Part shown: positions 8,647-17,627 of the stretch, in pieces
Layout of the letters: every line of letters starts with the position of its first letter
Position numbering within the stretch: the stretch's first letter is position 1
Assembly: GCA_900547275.1 (NCBI GenBank)
Contig: URGA01000009.1
Span: 1 to 39,158, forward strand
From: an uncultured Oscillospiraceae bacterium
GTDB taxonomy: Bacteria; Bacillota; Clostridia; Oscillospirales; Acutalibacteraceae
DNA: 39,158 bases
Reading direction: 5' to 3'
Translations under genes and position numbers: made by a program
Notes under the pieces: generated by a model
Databases searched by the model: none
The model's input: the letters and a program-made list of their open reading frames with translations, nothing else
What the model was told of the DNA's origin: nothing

Positions 8647-9579
8647 TTGGTTTATAACAATATTTTGGAAGCTATCGGTCATACTCCGATGATAAAACTC
8701 AGCCGCATGGCAGAGCCCGACGCGGCAGATATTCTTGTTAAATTTGAGGGGCTTAATGTGGGCGGTTCAATTAAAACAAGAACAGCTTACAATATGCTTT
8801 GCGACGCTGAAGCAAAAGGACTTATTCATAAGGATACGATAATTGTTGAGCCTACTTCCGGCAATCAGGTCATTGGCCTTGCGCTTGTGGGAGCGGTAAG
8901 AGGATATAAGGTTATTATTATCATGCCTGATTCCGTAAGCGAGGAGCGCCGTAAGCTGGTTCGTCATTACGGCGCCGAGGTTATTCTTATTCATGACGCC
9001 GGCAACATCGGCGACTGCATTGAAGAGTGCCTACAGACTGCGCTTAGAATGAAAGCGGAAAACCCGAATGTGTACGTTCCTCAGCAGTTTGAAAATCCTG
9101 CAAACCCCATGGTGCACAGACACCATACAGGACTTGAAATACTTGAACAGGCGGCAAGACCTATTGACGGCTTTTGCTCAGGTATCGGAACAGGCGGAAC
9201 GATAACAGGTATAGGCGAGGTGCTTAAGGCGCAAAATCCAAACATCACTATCTGGGCGGTTGAGCCTGAAAACGCGGCAATCCTTGCGGGAGGAACAGTG
9301 GGCACTCATAACCAGATGGGTATCGGCGACGGCGTTATTCCGGAGATACTCAACCAGCAGATTTACGAAGATATCTGTATAATTACTGATGAAGAAGCCA
9401 TTGAAACTTCAAAGGACCTTGCAAGGCTTGAGGGGCTGATGTGCGGTATTTCCAGCGGAACTAATGTTGCCGCAGCAAAGAAACTTGCGCGCAAACTCGG
9501 CAAAGGCAAAACAGTAGTTACAGTTTTACCTGATACTGCTGAGCGTTACTTCTCAACTCCGCTTTTTGAAAATGAATAA
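8647..9579 (+). CDS. cysK: Cysteine synthase family PLP enzyme (O-acetylserine sulfhydrylase)
   Basis: Probably makes L-cysteine from O-acetylserine and sulfide. The PLP lysine is Lys43 in NVGGSIKTR. The substrate loop is PTSGNQ (69-74), the phosphate loop is GTGGTITG, QQFENPANP carries the conserved Gln, and the C-terminus LPDTAERYFSTPLF is typical of CysK. Two motif positions differ from classical enzymes: KTR instead of KDR after the lysine, and Gln instead of Thr at the end of the TSGN loop. The start is a TTG at 8647, with AGAGGG seven bases upstream and no ATG available. It is transcribed alone, without cysE beside it. A related beta-replacement specificity is possible. Confidence 0.85.
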   Translation: MVYNNILEAIGHTPMIKLSRMAEPDAADILVKFEGLNVGGSIKTRTAYNMLCDAEAKGLIHKDTIIVEPTSGNQVIGLALVGAVRGYKVIIIMPDSVSEERRKLVRHYGAEVILIHDAGNIGDCIEECLQTALRMKAENPNVYVPQQFENPANPMVHRHHTGLEILEQAARPIDGFCSGIGTGGTITGIGEVLKAQNPNITIWAVEPENAAILAGGTVGTHNQMGIGDGVIPEILNQQIYEDICIITDEEAIETSKDLARLEGLMCGISSGTNVAAAKKLARKLGKGKTVVTVLPDTAERYFSTPLFENE

Positions 9580-9586
9580 AAATTTA

Positions 9587-9616
9587 GAGCATCCGTAATC
9601 GCGGATGCTCTTTTTT
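9587..9616 (+). terminator. Rho-independent terminator after cysK
   Basis: Perfect 9-bp stem GAGCATCCG / CGGATGCTC with a 6-base loop, followed by six T. Confidence 0.92.
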
Positions 9617-9622
9617 GTGCTC

Positions 9623-10543
9623 TTATTCGCCGTAATATTTTTCTTTGCAGTCGTTTAATTCCTGCTCGGTAACGTAGGCTGAAAGTGCGCCTACAGCGGT
9701 TACTGCCTTTCCGCCTGTTATGTTGCCGTATTCAATGCAGTCTTTAAGGCTCTTGTCGTAGTAAAGGCCGTACATAAATCCTGCGAGAAATGCGTCGCCG
9801 GCGCCGGTGGAGTCAACATTGTGGAAGTCGTCAACACTTTTTACAAAGAATGTTTCATCGCCGTCAATGCCGATACAGCCGTCCTTGTCAACCTTAACAA
9901 CAACCTTGTCAAAGTATTTTTTTAGTTTTTCAGCCGCTTCTTCAGGAGTTGACGCGCTGGTAATCTTCATTGCTTCTTTGCGGTTAGGAGTGTAGTAATC
10001 CGCCAGTTCAAGGTATCTTCCGTATTTTTCAAATGAGAGTTCATCGTCCCATCCTGTATCGAGAACGAGTATCGTTCCTTCTTCTTTCAGCTTTTCATAA
10101 ACCGGAAGAAATCCGCCGGGCTGCATCATCGTTATTTTTGAGCCTGTCGCCATATTATAAAATGTATCAAGCGCTTGTTTCTGGGGCTCAATGCTTCCTT
10201 TGCCGTATGTAAAGAATGTGCGGTCGTGGGGAAGAATGATGGCGGAAGTTATGTTCAGCGGAATTTTGTCTCCCTCGTAAAGATTAGTGGGTGATACGCC
10301 GTTTTCCGTAAATTTTTCCTTTGCAAAGTTAGAGAAAATATCGCTTCCCAGTTCCGTTGCAATTTTTGTTGGAATTCCCAGCCTTCCCAGATTTATCAGC
10401 GTTGCAGGAAGTCCGCCGCCAAGCTGAAGCGAAAAGTCTTTGCAGTAAAGCTCTTCGCCTACGTCAGGAATGCGCTCCATTCCCTGATATAAAAGGTCAA
10501 CGTTTGTGGCGCCTGCGCCTGCTATAAATTTTTTGTTCTCCAT
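9623..10543 (-). CDS. PfkB-family carbohydrate kinase
   Basis: ATP-dependent sugar kinase of the ribokinase fold, 306 residues. It shows an N-terminal GAGATNVDLLYQG strand, the GGGLPATLINLGRLG helix of the first PfkB signature, PNRKEA in the middle, and the second signature DSTGAGDAFLAG with catalytic base Asp250. The ATG at 10543 overlaps the stop of the GH4 gene (TAATG) and has GGAGAG eight bases upstream. An in-frame GTG at 10552 is too close to that site. The two genes are clearly one unit, so the kinase likely acts on the sugar taken in or released by the GH4 enzyme. The exact sugar cannot be read from the sequence. Confidence 0.88.
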   Translation of the reverse strand: MENKKFIAGAGATNVDLLYQGMERIPDVGEELYCKDFSLQLGGGLPATLINLGRLGIPTKIATELGSDIFSNFAKEKFTENGVSPTNLYEGDKIPLNITSAIILPHDRTFFTYGKGSIEPQKQALDTFYNMATGSKITMMQPGGFLPVYEKLKEEGTILVLDTGWDDELSFEKYGRYLELADYYTPNRKEAMKITSASTPEEAAEKLKKYFDKVVVKVDKDGCIGIDGDETFFVKSVDDFHNVDSTGAGDAFLAGFMYGLYYDKSLKDCIEYGNITGGKAVTAVGALSAYVTEQELNDCKEKYYGE

Positions 10544-11907
10544 TATTTCCACTCTCCGATGTAATCTTTGTTTAGTTCAAGGTATTCCTCTGTAAGCTTT
10601 TTCGCCAGAGAATAACTGTTGACAAGCGGGTGAAGCGTAAGCGCTTCAACTGCCGATTGTATGCTCTTTTCACGTATTGCCTTTGATGCAAGCCGTTCGT
10701 ATATTTTTACCCTTCGGATAATTTCCAAATTTTGACGGTCAACCTCGCCGAAACGGTGGGGGACAGCGCCGTCTTTAGAAATGTCGCAGGTTATCTCCAC
10801 GATATCGCTGTCATAAAGTCCGTTAATTGCGCCGTTGTTGGGAACGCAAAGAATCATTTCGCCTTTTCCGCCGCTTTGGGCTATCTGTATATATTTCAAC
10901 GCAACTCCCGCATAGCCGCCGTCATCCTTGCCGAAAATGTCAAACTTCCATGGCTGAGAGCGCTTAACGCCTGTCTCCGCCGCCATGTAGTTGTTTTCAC
11001 GTTCGCCGTACCAGTGTTCAAAAACTGCCAGGGCTTTTTCAAAGTCGTTTTGAAAGTCGATACTTTCGAGTTGAGCCGTCATTTTCTTGTTGATTTCAGC
11101 AATCTGCTCGCCTCTTGTTTTCGGCGCGTTCAGAATATTTTTAACTGCCTCTTCGCGGTAATAAAAATAGTATAGATATTCGTTGAGAATTGAATGTCTG
11201 CTTTTCAGCAAATCTTTTTCAAAATAACGCATATCGGTTTTTTTGTACGCTTCATCGTTTTCAATAAGTTCTTCAAGAACCTCTTTCCCGTCAATTGTTA
11301 TTGAAGTAAAGTATGACAGGTGGTTGAGACCGTATATTTCACCTTTCGCGCTTCCCTCAGGTGCGCCGTAAAGCTTTTCAAAACTGCGCAGCATTCCTGA
11401 CGGAGCGTCGCAAATGCCGTATGTAAAATCATAGCCCATATCTCTGAGAGTTTGGCTTACCACTCCCGCAGGGTTGGTGAAGTTGAAAACAAGACATCCG
11501 GGTTTTGCGTATTCTTTTACCATTTCGCAGTATTGAGCCAAAGCGTTTACCGAGCGCATGGCAAAGGAAAGACCCGACGCGCCTGTTGTTTCCTGACCGA
11601 GAACGCCGTGGGACAGCGCTATTCTTTCATCTCTTACGCGCATATCGTCGCCGCCGACTCTTATTGTTGTAATAACGTAGTCGGCGTTTTTAATTGCCTC
11701 TTTAGCGTCAGAGGTTAAAGTGAATTTTAATTCGGGGCAGATCCTGTTTGCAGTTTCCTTAGCAAGTGAACCGTAAATGCTCAGCTTCTTTTCATCGTTG
11801 TCCATGAAAACAAGTTCGCTCATTCCCAGTTCTTTCGCCTTGCCTGCAATACTTCTCGCAAGGAAAAGAGAACGGACGCCGCCACCGCCGATAACAGTCA
11901 GTTTCAT
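10543..11907 (-). CDS. GH4-family glycosidase (6-phospho-glucosidase-like)
   Basis: NAD- and metal-dependent glycosidase that works by oxidation and elimination, usually on phosphorylated disaccharides in the cytoplasm. The N-terminus has the NAD-binding MKLTVIGGGGVRS. Further on are FTNPAGVVSQTLRDM, the metal-ligand motif YGICDAPSGM with Cys166, and GLNHLSY with His196. GH4 subgroups are told apart by the four residues at the Cys: CNVP for phospho-beta-glucosidase, CDMP for phospho-alpha-glucosidase, and CH followed by other residues for non-phospho types. This enzyme has CDAP, nearest the phospho types but matching none. The start is the ATG at 11907 with GAGG seven bases upstream; the frame is open to 11982 but has no better start. 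No PTS genes are present. Confidence 0.85.
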   Translation of the reverse strand: MKLTVIGGGGVRSLFLARSIAGKAKELGMSELVFMDNDEKKLSIYGSLAKETANRICPELKFTLTSDAKEAIKNADYVITTIRVGGDDMRVRDERIALSHGVLGQETTGASGLSFAMRSVNALAQYCEMVKEYAKPGCLVFNFTNPAGVVSQTLRDMGYDFTYGICDAPSGMLRSFEKLYGAPEGSAKGEIYGLNHLSYFTSITIDGKEVLEELIENDEAYKKTDMRYFEKDLLKSRHSILNEYLYYFYYREEAVKNILNAPKTRGEQIAEINKKMTAQLESIDFQNDFEKALAVFEHWYGERENNYMAAETGVKRSQPWKFDIFGKDDGGYAGVALKYIQIAQSGGKGEMILCVPNNGAINGLYDSDIVEITCDISKDGAVPHRFGEVDRQNLEIIRRVKIYERLASKAIREKSIQSAVEALTLHPLVNSYSLAKKLTEEYLELNKDYIGEWK

Positions 11908-11937
11908 TGCGTTACCTCGTGTTGATTTGCTATATAT

Positions 11938-11953
11938 AATACTAATTGGTATT
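11938..11953. promoter_or_regulatory. Candidate operator palindrome at the GH4 promoter
   Basis: AATACTAATTGGTATT is symmetric at 14 of 16 positions. It overlaps the edge of the -10 box and the expected transcription start of the GH4-kinase unit, as a repressor site would. The regulator is not in the window. Confidence 0.45.
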
Positions 11954-11979
11954 TTATCATAATTCTTTTTAGGTGTAAA
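11951..11979 (-). promoter_or_regulatory. Sigma-A promoter for the GH4-PfkB unit
   Basis: On the minus strand, TTTACA (11974-11979), a 17-base spacer and TAAAAT (11951-11956), about 44 bases before the GH4 start codon. Confidence 0.65.
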
Positions 11980-12015
11980 CACAATAATTAGTGTAATCTG
12001 TCATTAAATTTTTAC

Positions 12016-12044
12016 TTGACTTAACATATGTGGTGCTTTATAAT
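12016..12044 (+). promoter_or_regulatory. Sigma-A promoter of the pyr operon
   Basis: TTGACT (12016-12021), a 17-base spacer and a perfect TATAAT (12039-12044). Transcription should begin near 12051, leaving a leader of roughly 36 bases. Confidence 0.82.
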
Positions 12045-12086
12045 TATTGTTTAGAAAGAACAGCAGAATTCAGGTAGGGAGTTAGT

Positions 12087-13361
12087 ATGTCAATGCTTAT
12101 AAAAAACGCTCGCTGTTTTAGCGGCGGCAATTTCATAAAAGCAGACGTCCTCATAAATGAGGGCACAATTCATTCCCTTGGCACCTCCATTTCCGCTGAT
12201 GGAGTTCATCGTGTTTTTGACGCACAGGACAAGTATTTCCTAATACCGGGTTTCGTTGATGTTCATGTTCATCTTCGTGAGCCCGGTTTTTCTTATAAGG
12301 AGACTATTGCCGCGGGAACAGCGGCCGCCGCGTCAGCCGGTTATACGGCTGTTTGTCCTATGCCTAATCTTAATCCGCCCCCGGATTCACCCGAAAATCT
12401 TAAGGCTCAGACGGATATAATCGAGCGTGACGCTGTAATTGACGTCTTTCCGTTTGCTCCCATAACCGTTGGCAGAAAAGGAGCCGGAGAACTTGTTGAT
12501 TTTGCCGCGCTTGCGGACAAGGTTATCGGCTTTTCGGATGACGGAAGCGGAGTTCAGGACGAGGGACTTATGCGCGAAGCGATGGCAAGGTGCAAGGAAC
12601 TTAATAAGGTTATTTCCGCCCATTGCGAGGTGAACAGCCTGCTTAACGGCGGTTATATACACGACGGAGAATATTGCAGAATGCACGGCCATAAGGGTAT
12701 TTCTTCCGCTTCTGAGTGGAAGATGATAGAGCGTGACTGCCGTCTTGCGGCGGACACGGGATGCCGTTACCACGTTTGCCATATTTCTACCGCGGAAAGC
12801 GTAGAGATAATCCGAGACGCTAAGAAGAGCGGCGTTAAGGTGACCTGCGAAACGGGTCCGCATTATCTTACATTGTGTGACAGCGCCCTTCAGGAGGACG
12901 GCAGATTTAAAATGAACCCTCCGCTTCGCTCAGCGAAAGACAGGGACGCTTTGCTGGAAGGCATCTGCGACAAGACGATTGACGCTATCGCCACTGACCA
13001 TGCGCCCCACAGCGCCGCGGAAAAGTCAAAGGGTCTGGCAGGCTCTGCTATGGGCGTTGTCGGACTGGAGACAGCCTTCGGAGTGCTTAACACAAAACTT
13101 GTTAATAACGGCATAATTACTTTGCCGGAACTTATAAATCTTATGTCTGTCAATCCACGGAGAATTTTTGATATTCCCGGCGGCGATATTCAGGAGGGTA
13201 TGCCTGCTGATCTGGCGCTGATTGACGCTGAAGAAGAATGGACGGTTGACCCGGAAAAATTCCTTTCAAAAGGACGCTCAACTCCATTTGAAGGATGGAA
13301 ACTTAAGGGAAGAAACCTAATGACTGTATTGAGAGGAGAAGTTGTATATGAAGCCTTATGA
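12087..13361 (+). CDS. pyrC: Dihydroorotase
   Basis: Closes carbamoyl aspartate to dihydroorotate, the third step of UMP synthesis. The 424-residue type I amidohydrolase shows the metal motif DVHVHLREPG near residue 60, PMPNLNPPPD, the metal-binding SAHCEV and CHIST strands, and AIATDHAPHS with the catalytic Asp. The ATG at 12087 has AGGGAG five bases upstream; a second ATG at 12093 is possible. It is first gene of the pyr operon and its 3' end overlaps carA by 14 bases. Confidence 0.94.
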   Translation: MSMLIKNARCFSGGNFIKADVLINEGTIHSLGTSISADGVHRVFDAQDKYFLIPGFVDVHVHLREPGFSYKETIAAGTAAAASAGYTAVCPMPNLNPPPDSPENLKAQTDIIERDAVIDVFPFAPITVGRKGAGELVDFAALADKVIGFSDDGSGVQDEGLMREAMARCKELNKVISAHCEVNSLLNGGYIHDGEYCRMHGHKGISSASEWKMIERDCRLAADTGCRYHVCHISTAESVEIIRDAKKSGVKVTCETGPHYLTLCDSALQEDGRFKMNPPLRSAKDRDALLEGICDKTIDAIATDHAPHSAAEKSKGLAGSAMGVVGLETAFGVLNTKLVNNGIITLPELINLMSVNPRRIFDIPGGDIQEGMPADLALIDAEEEWTVDPEKFLSKGRSTPFEGWKLKGRNLMTVLRGEVVYEAL

Positions 13362-14445
13362 TAAGCAAATTGTGCTGGAAAACGGACAGCAGTTTTTCGG
13401 CTACGGTTTCGGCGCGGACAAGACCTCCGTTAACGAAATCGTATTCAACACCTCAATGGTAGGATATCAGGAAATTGTGTCCGACCCGAGTTATACCGAC
13501 CAGATGGTAACAATGACCTATCCGCTTATCGGTAACTACGGTATGAACGATGAGGACTACGAAACAAAAATACCCACAATGGGCGGCCTGATTGTACGTG
13601 AATACAACGACCTGCCCTCAAACTTCCGCTATACAAAAACTCTTTCAGAAGTTCTTGATGAGTATGGTATTCCGGGTATCAGCGGAGTTGATACAAGAAA
13701 AATCACAAGAATAATCAGAAATGAAGGCAGCCAGAAAGTTGTTATCTGCGATGCAGACGTTCCTTATGAAGAAGCGCTTAAAATGGTTAAGGAGTATAAA
13801 ATACCTACCGACATGGTAAGCCGTGTAAGCTGTAAAAAGCGCTGGTATTCAAGAACGCCCAACCATAAGTACGATGTGGTTGCCATTGACTGCGGTATTA
13901 AACTTAACATAATCCGCAAACTTAACGAAAAGGGATGCAACGTAACCGTTGTTCCTTACAATACCACTGCTGAAGAAATAATGAATATGCGCCCAGACGG
14001 GCTGTTCCTTTCAAACGGTCCCGGTAATCCGGAAGATGTTCAGCCGGTTATCGAAGTAGTCAAAGCGCTTAAAGACAAGCTTCCGATTTTCGGTATCTGC
14101 CTTGGCCACCAGATGATTTCTCTGGCTCTCGGTGCTAAGACATTTAAAATGAAGTTCGGCCACAGAGGCGGAAACCACCCAGTTATGAACCTTGAAACAG
14201 GCAAGATTGAAATCACGTCACAGAACCATTCATACGCAGTTGATGTTGATTCTCTTAAAGATACCGAGCTTGAACTTACCCACAAAAATCTGCTTGATAA
14301 TACTGCCGAGGGCGTTGCTTCTCCGAAGAATAAACTGTTCTCAGTTCAGTATCACCCTGAAAGTGCGCCTGGTCCCCAGGACAGCGCGTATCTCTTTGAT
14401 AAATTTATAGCTTTGATGGAACAGGAGGATAAAAACAATGCCTAA
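13348..14445 (+). CDS. carA: Carbamoyl-phosphate synthase small subunit, pyrimidine copy
   Basis: Glutamine amidotransferase subunit that releases ammonia for carbamoyl phosphate. The N-terminal half is the CarA-specific domain (YGFGADKTSVNEIVFNTSM, GVDTRKITR). The class I amidotransferase domain shows LSNGPGNPED, IFGICLGHQ with nucleophile Cys251, and QYHPES for the His-Glu pair. The ATG at 13348 follows AGGAG by nine bases; an in-frame TTG at 13342 is less likely. It overlaps pyrC upstream and carB downstream (8 bases), so the subunits are translationally coupled. The position inside the pyr operon marks it as the pyrimidine-dedicated copy; an arginine copy lies at 33514-34590. Confidence 0.95.
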   Translation: MKPYDKQIVLENGQQFFGYGFGADKTSVNEIVFNTSMVGYQEIVSDPSYTDQMVTMTYPLIGNYGMNDEDYETKIPTMGGLIVREYNDLPSNFRYTKTLSEVLDEYGIPGISGVDTRKITRIIRNEGSQKVVICDADVPYEEALKMVKEYKIPTDMVSRVSCKKRWYSRTPNHKYDVVAIDCGIKLNIIRKLNEKGCNVTVVPYNTTAEEIMNMRPDGLFLSNGPGNPEDVQPVIEVVKALKDKLPIFGICLGHQMISLALGAKTFKMKFGHRGGNHPVMNLETGKIEITSQNHSYAVDVDSLKDTELELTHKNLLDNTAEGVASPKNKLFSVQYHPESAPGPQDSAYLFDKFIALMEQEDKNNA

Positions 14446-17400
14446 ACGTACCGATATACATAAAGTTCTGGTTATCGGCTCCGGTCCCATCGTTATCGGC
14501 CAGGCAGCCGAATTTGACTACGCGGGAACCCAGGCGTGCCTAGCGCTGCGCGAAGAGGGTTACGAAGTAGTTCTTGCAAACTCAAACCCCGCAACTATCA
14601 TGACTGACACAGACATTGCGGACAAAGTATATATGGAGCCGCTTACTCTGGAATACGTTGCAAAGATTATCCGCCACGAACGTCCCGACGCTATTCTTCC
14701 GTCGCTCGGCGGCCAGACGGGTCTTAACCTTGCCGTTCAGCTGGCAAAGAAAGGCGTGCTTCAGGAGTGCGACGTTGAGATACTCGGCACAAGTTTCAAT
14801 TCTATCGAGCGCGCTGAGGACAGAGAGCTGTTTAAAGAGCTCTGCCAGAGCCTCGGCGAGCCGGTTCTTCCCTCAAAAATTGCTGAAACCCTTGAAGAGG
14901 GACTTGAAGCTGCGGCAGAGATCGGTTATCCCGTTGTTCTTCGTCCCGCGTTTACTCTCGGCGGAACCGGCGGCGGATTTGCCGACGATGAGGAAGAATG
15001 CCGTCTTATGATGAAAAACGCTCTTGCTCTTTCTCCTGTTCATCAGGTTCTTGTTGAAAAGAGTATCAAGGGTTACAAGGAAGTAGAGTACGAGGTAATG
15101 CGCGATGCAAACGACACCGCTATTACCATTTGTAACATGGAGAATATTGACCCTGTCGGCGTTCATACCGGTGACTCAATAGTTGTAGCTCCGTCCCAAA
15201 CTCTTACAAACAAAGAGTATCATATGCTTCGTGACTCAGCGCTGAAAATCATCCGTGAACTTAAGATTGAGGGCGGCTGCAACGTTCAGTTTGCTCTTGA
15301 CCCTCATTCGTTCAGATATTATCTTATTGAAGTTAATCCCCGTGTTTCCCGTTCATCTGCTCTTGCTTCAAAGGCAAGCGGTTATCCTATCGCCAGAGTA
15401 AGCGCAAAGATTGCGGTTGGTATGCATCTTGACGAGATTGCCATTGCAAACACTCCGGCTTCTTTTGAGCCTACTCTTGACTACGTTGTAACAAAGATTG
15501 CCCGCTTCCCGTTTGATAAATTTGCAGACGCAAATAATACCCTTAACACCCAGATGAAAGCAACGGGCGAGGTAATGAGCATCGGCAGAACAATGGAGGA
15601 AAGTTTGCTCAAAGCCGTTCGTTCTCTTGAGACGGGAGTTTGCCATATTTACAATAAGAAGTTTGACGATTATTCAGCTCAGGAACTTCTTGATTATATC
15701 CGCATCGGTACTGACGACCGTCTTTACGCAATTGCCCAGCTGATAAGACTCGGCACAGACCTTAACCTTATCTATAATGCCACAAAGATAGATATGTGGT
15801 TCCTTGAGAAGTTTAAGAACATTGTTGAGTTTGAAAAAACACTTAAGGCAAATAAAGGCGATCTTGAAACACTTCGCGACGCCAAGAAGATGGGCGTTTC
15901 CGACAAGTATATCGGAATGTGCTGGGATATGACGGAGGCTGACGTTTTCCGCATGAGAAAAGAAAACGCTTTGTTTCCGGTATATAAAATGATTGATACC
16001 TGCGCTTCTGAGTTTGACTCATATGTTCCTTACTTCTATTCAACATATGAAGAAGAAAACGAATCAATCGTATCTGACAAAAAGAAAATCGTTGTTCTCG
16101 GTTCCGGTCCTATCAGAATCGGCCAGGGCGTAGAGTTCGACTACTCAACAGTACACGCTATCTGGTCAATCCGTGAAGCCGGCTATGAGGCAATCATTAT
16201 CAACAATAACCCTGAAACAGTTTCAACGGATTACACCACTTCAGACAAGCTCTATTTCGAGCCGCTTACCGTTGAGGATGTTATGAACGTTATTGAACTT
16301 GAAAATCCTCTCGGAATAGTTGTATCTCTCGGAGGTCAGACGGCAATCAACCTTGCAGAGCCTCTTGACGCTCTCGGTGTTCCGATTATCGGCACAGATG
16401 TTGAAGCCATTGACCGCGCAGAGAACAGAGACAGCTTTGAAAAGGTTATGGAACAGCTTGGTATTCCTCAGCCTAAGGGACTTGCTGTAACTAATATTGA
16501 AGAAGGCGTACGCGTTGCGGCGTCAATCGGTTATCCTGTGCTTGTTCGCCCCTCATTCGTACTGGGCGGCAGAGCGATGCAGATTGTTGCAAACGAGGAA
16601 AGCCTGCGCCATTATCTCCAGACTGCCGTAGAAATCAATACTGAACAGCCGGTACTTGTTGATAAGTACATAATGGGTAAGGAACTTGAAGTTGACGCTA
16701 TCTGCGACGGCACCGACGTATATATTCCCGGAATTATGGAGCACGTTGAGCGAACAGGCGTTCACTCCGGCGACTCTATCAGCATTTATCCCACATTCTC
16801 AGTTAGCCAGAGTGTAAAGGATAAGATTATTGATTACACAGTTAAACTCGGCAAGGCAATCGGAATTATCGGACTTTACAATATTCAGTTTATTGCCGAC
16901 GCGGACGATAACGTTTTCGTAATTGAAGTTAACCCTCGTTCGTCAAGAACGGTTCCGTTCCTTTCAAAATCAACTTCCGTTCCTATGGCGCATATTGCAA
17001 CCCAGGTAATTCTGGGCCACTCTCTCAAAGAGCAGGGAATTACGGAAGTTTATCCGCCTGAGAAGAAACGCTGGTATGTTAAGGCGCCTGCGTTCTCGTT
17101 CAGCAAACTGAAGGGTATGGATACTTATCTTTCACCTGAGATGAAGTCAACAGGTGAAGCAATAGGCTACGACAAGAGCCTTACAAGAGCTCTTTATAAA
17201 GCGCTTCAGTCCAGCGGACTTCATGTTGCGAACTACGGCACGGTACTTGTTACTATTGCCGACCAGGACAAGCCTAACGCGCTTCCTCTCATTAAGAGAT
17301 TTTACGACCTGGGCTTCAATATTGAGGCTACAGAGGGAACTGCAAAGTACCTTAAAGCCCACAATATACGCACTCGCGTTCGCGCTAAACTTACTGAGGA

Positions 17401-17623
17401 CGACAGCGATGAAATCCTTAAGGCACTTCGCCAGGGTCATATAGCATATGTTATAAACACTATTGATATAAGCCACGGCGACAGCCATTCCGACGGCTCG
17501 GAGATCCGCCGCGCCGCGGTAGAAAACAACGTAACAATGTTTACATCTCTTGACACGGTTAAGGTTCTGCTTGACGTGCTTGAGGAAATTACCCTTGGTG
17601 TTTCCACCATTGATTCGGAGTAA
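14438..17623 (+). CDS. carB: Carbamoyl-phosphate synthase large subunit, pyrimidine copy
   Basis: Makes carbamoyl phosphate from bicarbonate, ammonia and two ATP. The 1061 residues have the normal two-half layout: SGPIVIGQAAEFDYAGTQA opens the first ATP-grasp half, and GSGPIRIGQGVEFDYSTVHA near residue 550 opens the second. The last 120 residues form the MGS-type effector domain. That domain keeps positions used by E. coli CarB to bind UMP (TEGTA, a Lys in RAKL, and INT), consistent with feedback by pyrimidines. The start at 14438 has AGGAGG upstream and overlaps the carA stop. No fusion is present, unlike the arginine copy. Confidence 0.96.
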   Translation: MPKRTDIHKVLVIGSGPIVIGQAAEFDYAGTQACLALREEGYEVVLANSNPATIMTDTDIADKVYMEPLTLEYVAKIIRHERPDAILPSLGGQTGLNLAVQLAKKGVLQECDVEILGTSFNSIERAEDRELFKELCQSLGEPVLPSKIAETLEEGLEAAAEIGYPVVLRPAFTLGGTGGGFADDEEECRLMMKNALALSPVHQVLVEKSIKGYKEVEYEVMRDANDTAITICNMENIDPVGVHTGDSIVVAPSQTLTNKEYHMLRDSALKIIRELKIEGGCNVQFALDPHSFRYYLIEVNPRVSRSSALASKASGYPIARVSAKIAVGMHLDEIAIANTPASFEPTLDYVVTKIARFPFDKFADANNTLNTQMKATGEVMSIGRTMEESLLKAVRSLETGVCHIYNKKFDDYSAQELLDYIRIGTDDRLYAIAQLIRLGTDLNLIYNATKIDMWFLEKFKNIVEFEKTLKANKGDLETLRDAKKMGVSDKYIGMCWDMTEADVFRMRKENALFPVYKMIDTCASEFDSYVPYFYSTYEEENESIVSDKKKIVVLGSGPIRIGQGVEFDYSTVHAIWSIREAGYEAIIINNNPETVSTDYTTSDKLYFEPLTVEDVMNVIELENPLGIVVSLGGQTAINLAEPLDALGVPIIGTDVEAIDRAENRDSFEKVMEQLGIPQPKGLAVTNIEEGVRVAASIGYPVLVRPSFVLGGRAMQIVANEESLRHYLQTAVEINTEQPVLVDKYIMGKELEVDAICDGTDVYIPGIMEHVERTGVHSGDSISIYPTFSVSQSVKDKIIDYTVKLGKAIGIIGLYNIQFIADADDNVFVIEVNPRSSRTVPFLSKSTSVPMAHIATQVILGHSLKEQGITEVYPPEKKRWYVKAPAFSFSKLKGMDTYLSPEMKSTGEAIGYDKSLTRALYKALQSSGLHVANYGTVLVTIADQDKPNALPLIKRFYDLGFNIEATEGTAKYLKAHNIRTRVRAKLTEDDSDEILKALRQGHIAYVINTIDISHGDSHSDGSEIRRAAVENNVTMFTSLDTVKVLLDVLEEITLGVSTIDSE

Positions 17624-17627
17624 TGAT

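Noticed and set aside
11908..11982. N-terminal extension of the GH4 protein
   Set aside because: The extension lies in promoter sequence; the ATG at 11907 has a good ribosome binding site and begins exactly at the NAD-binding strand.
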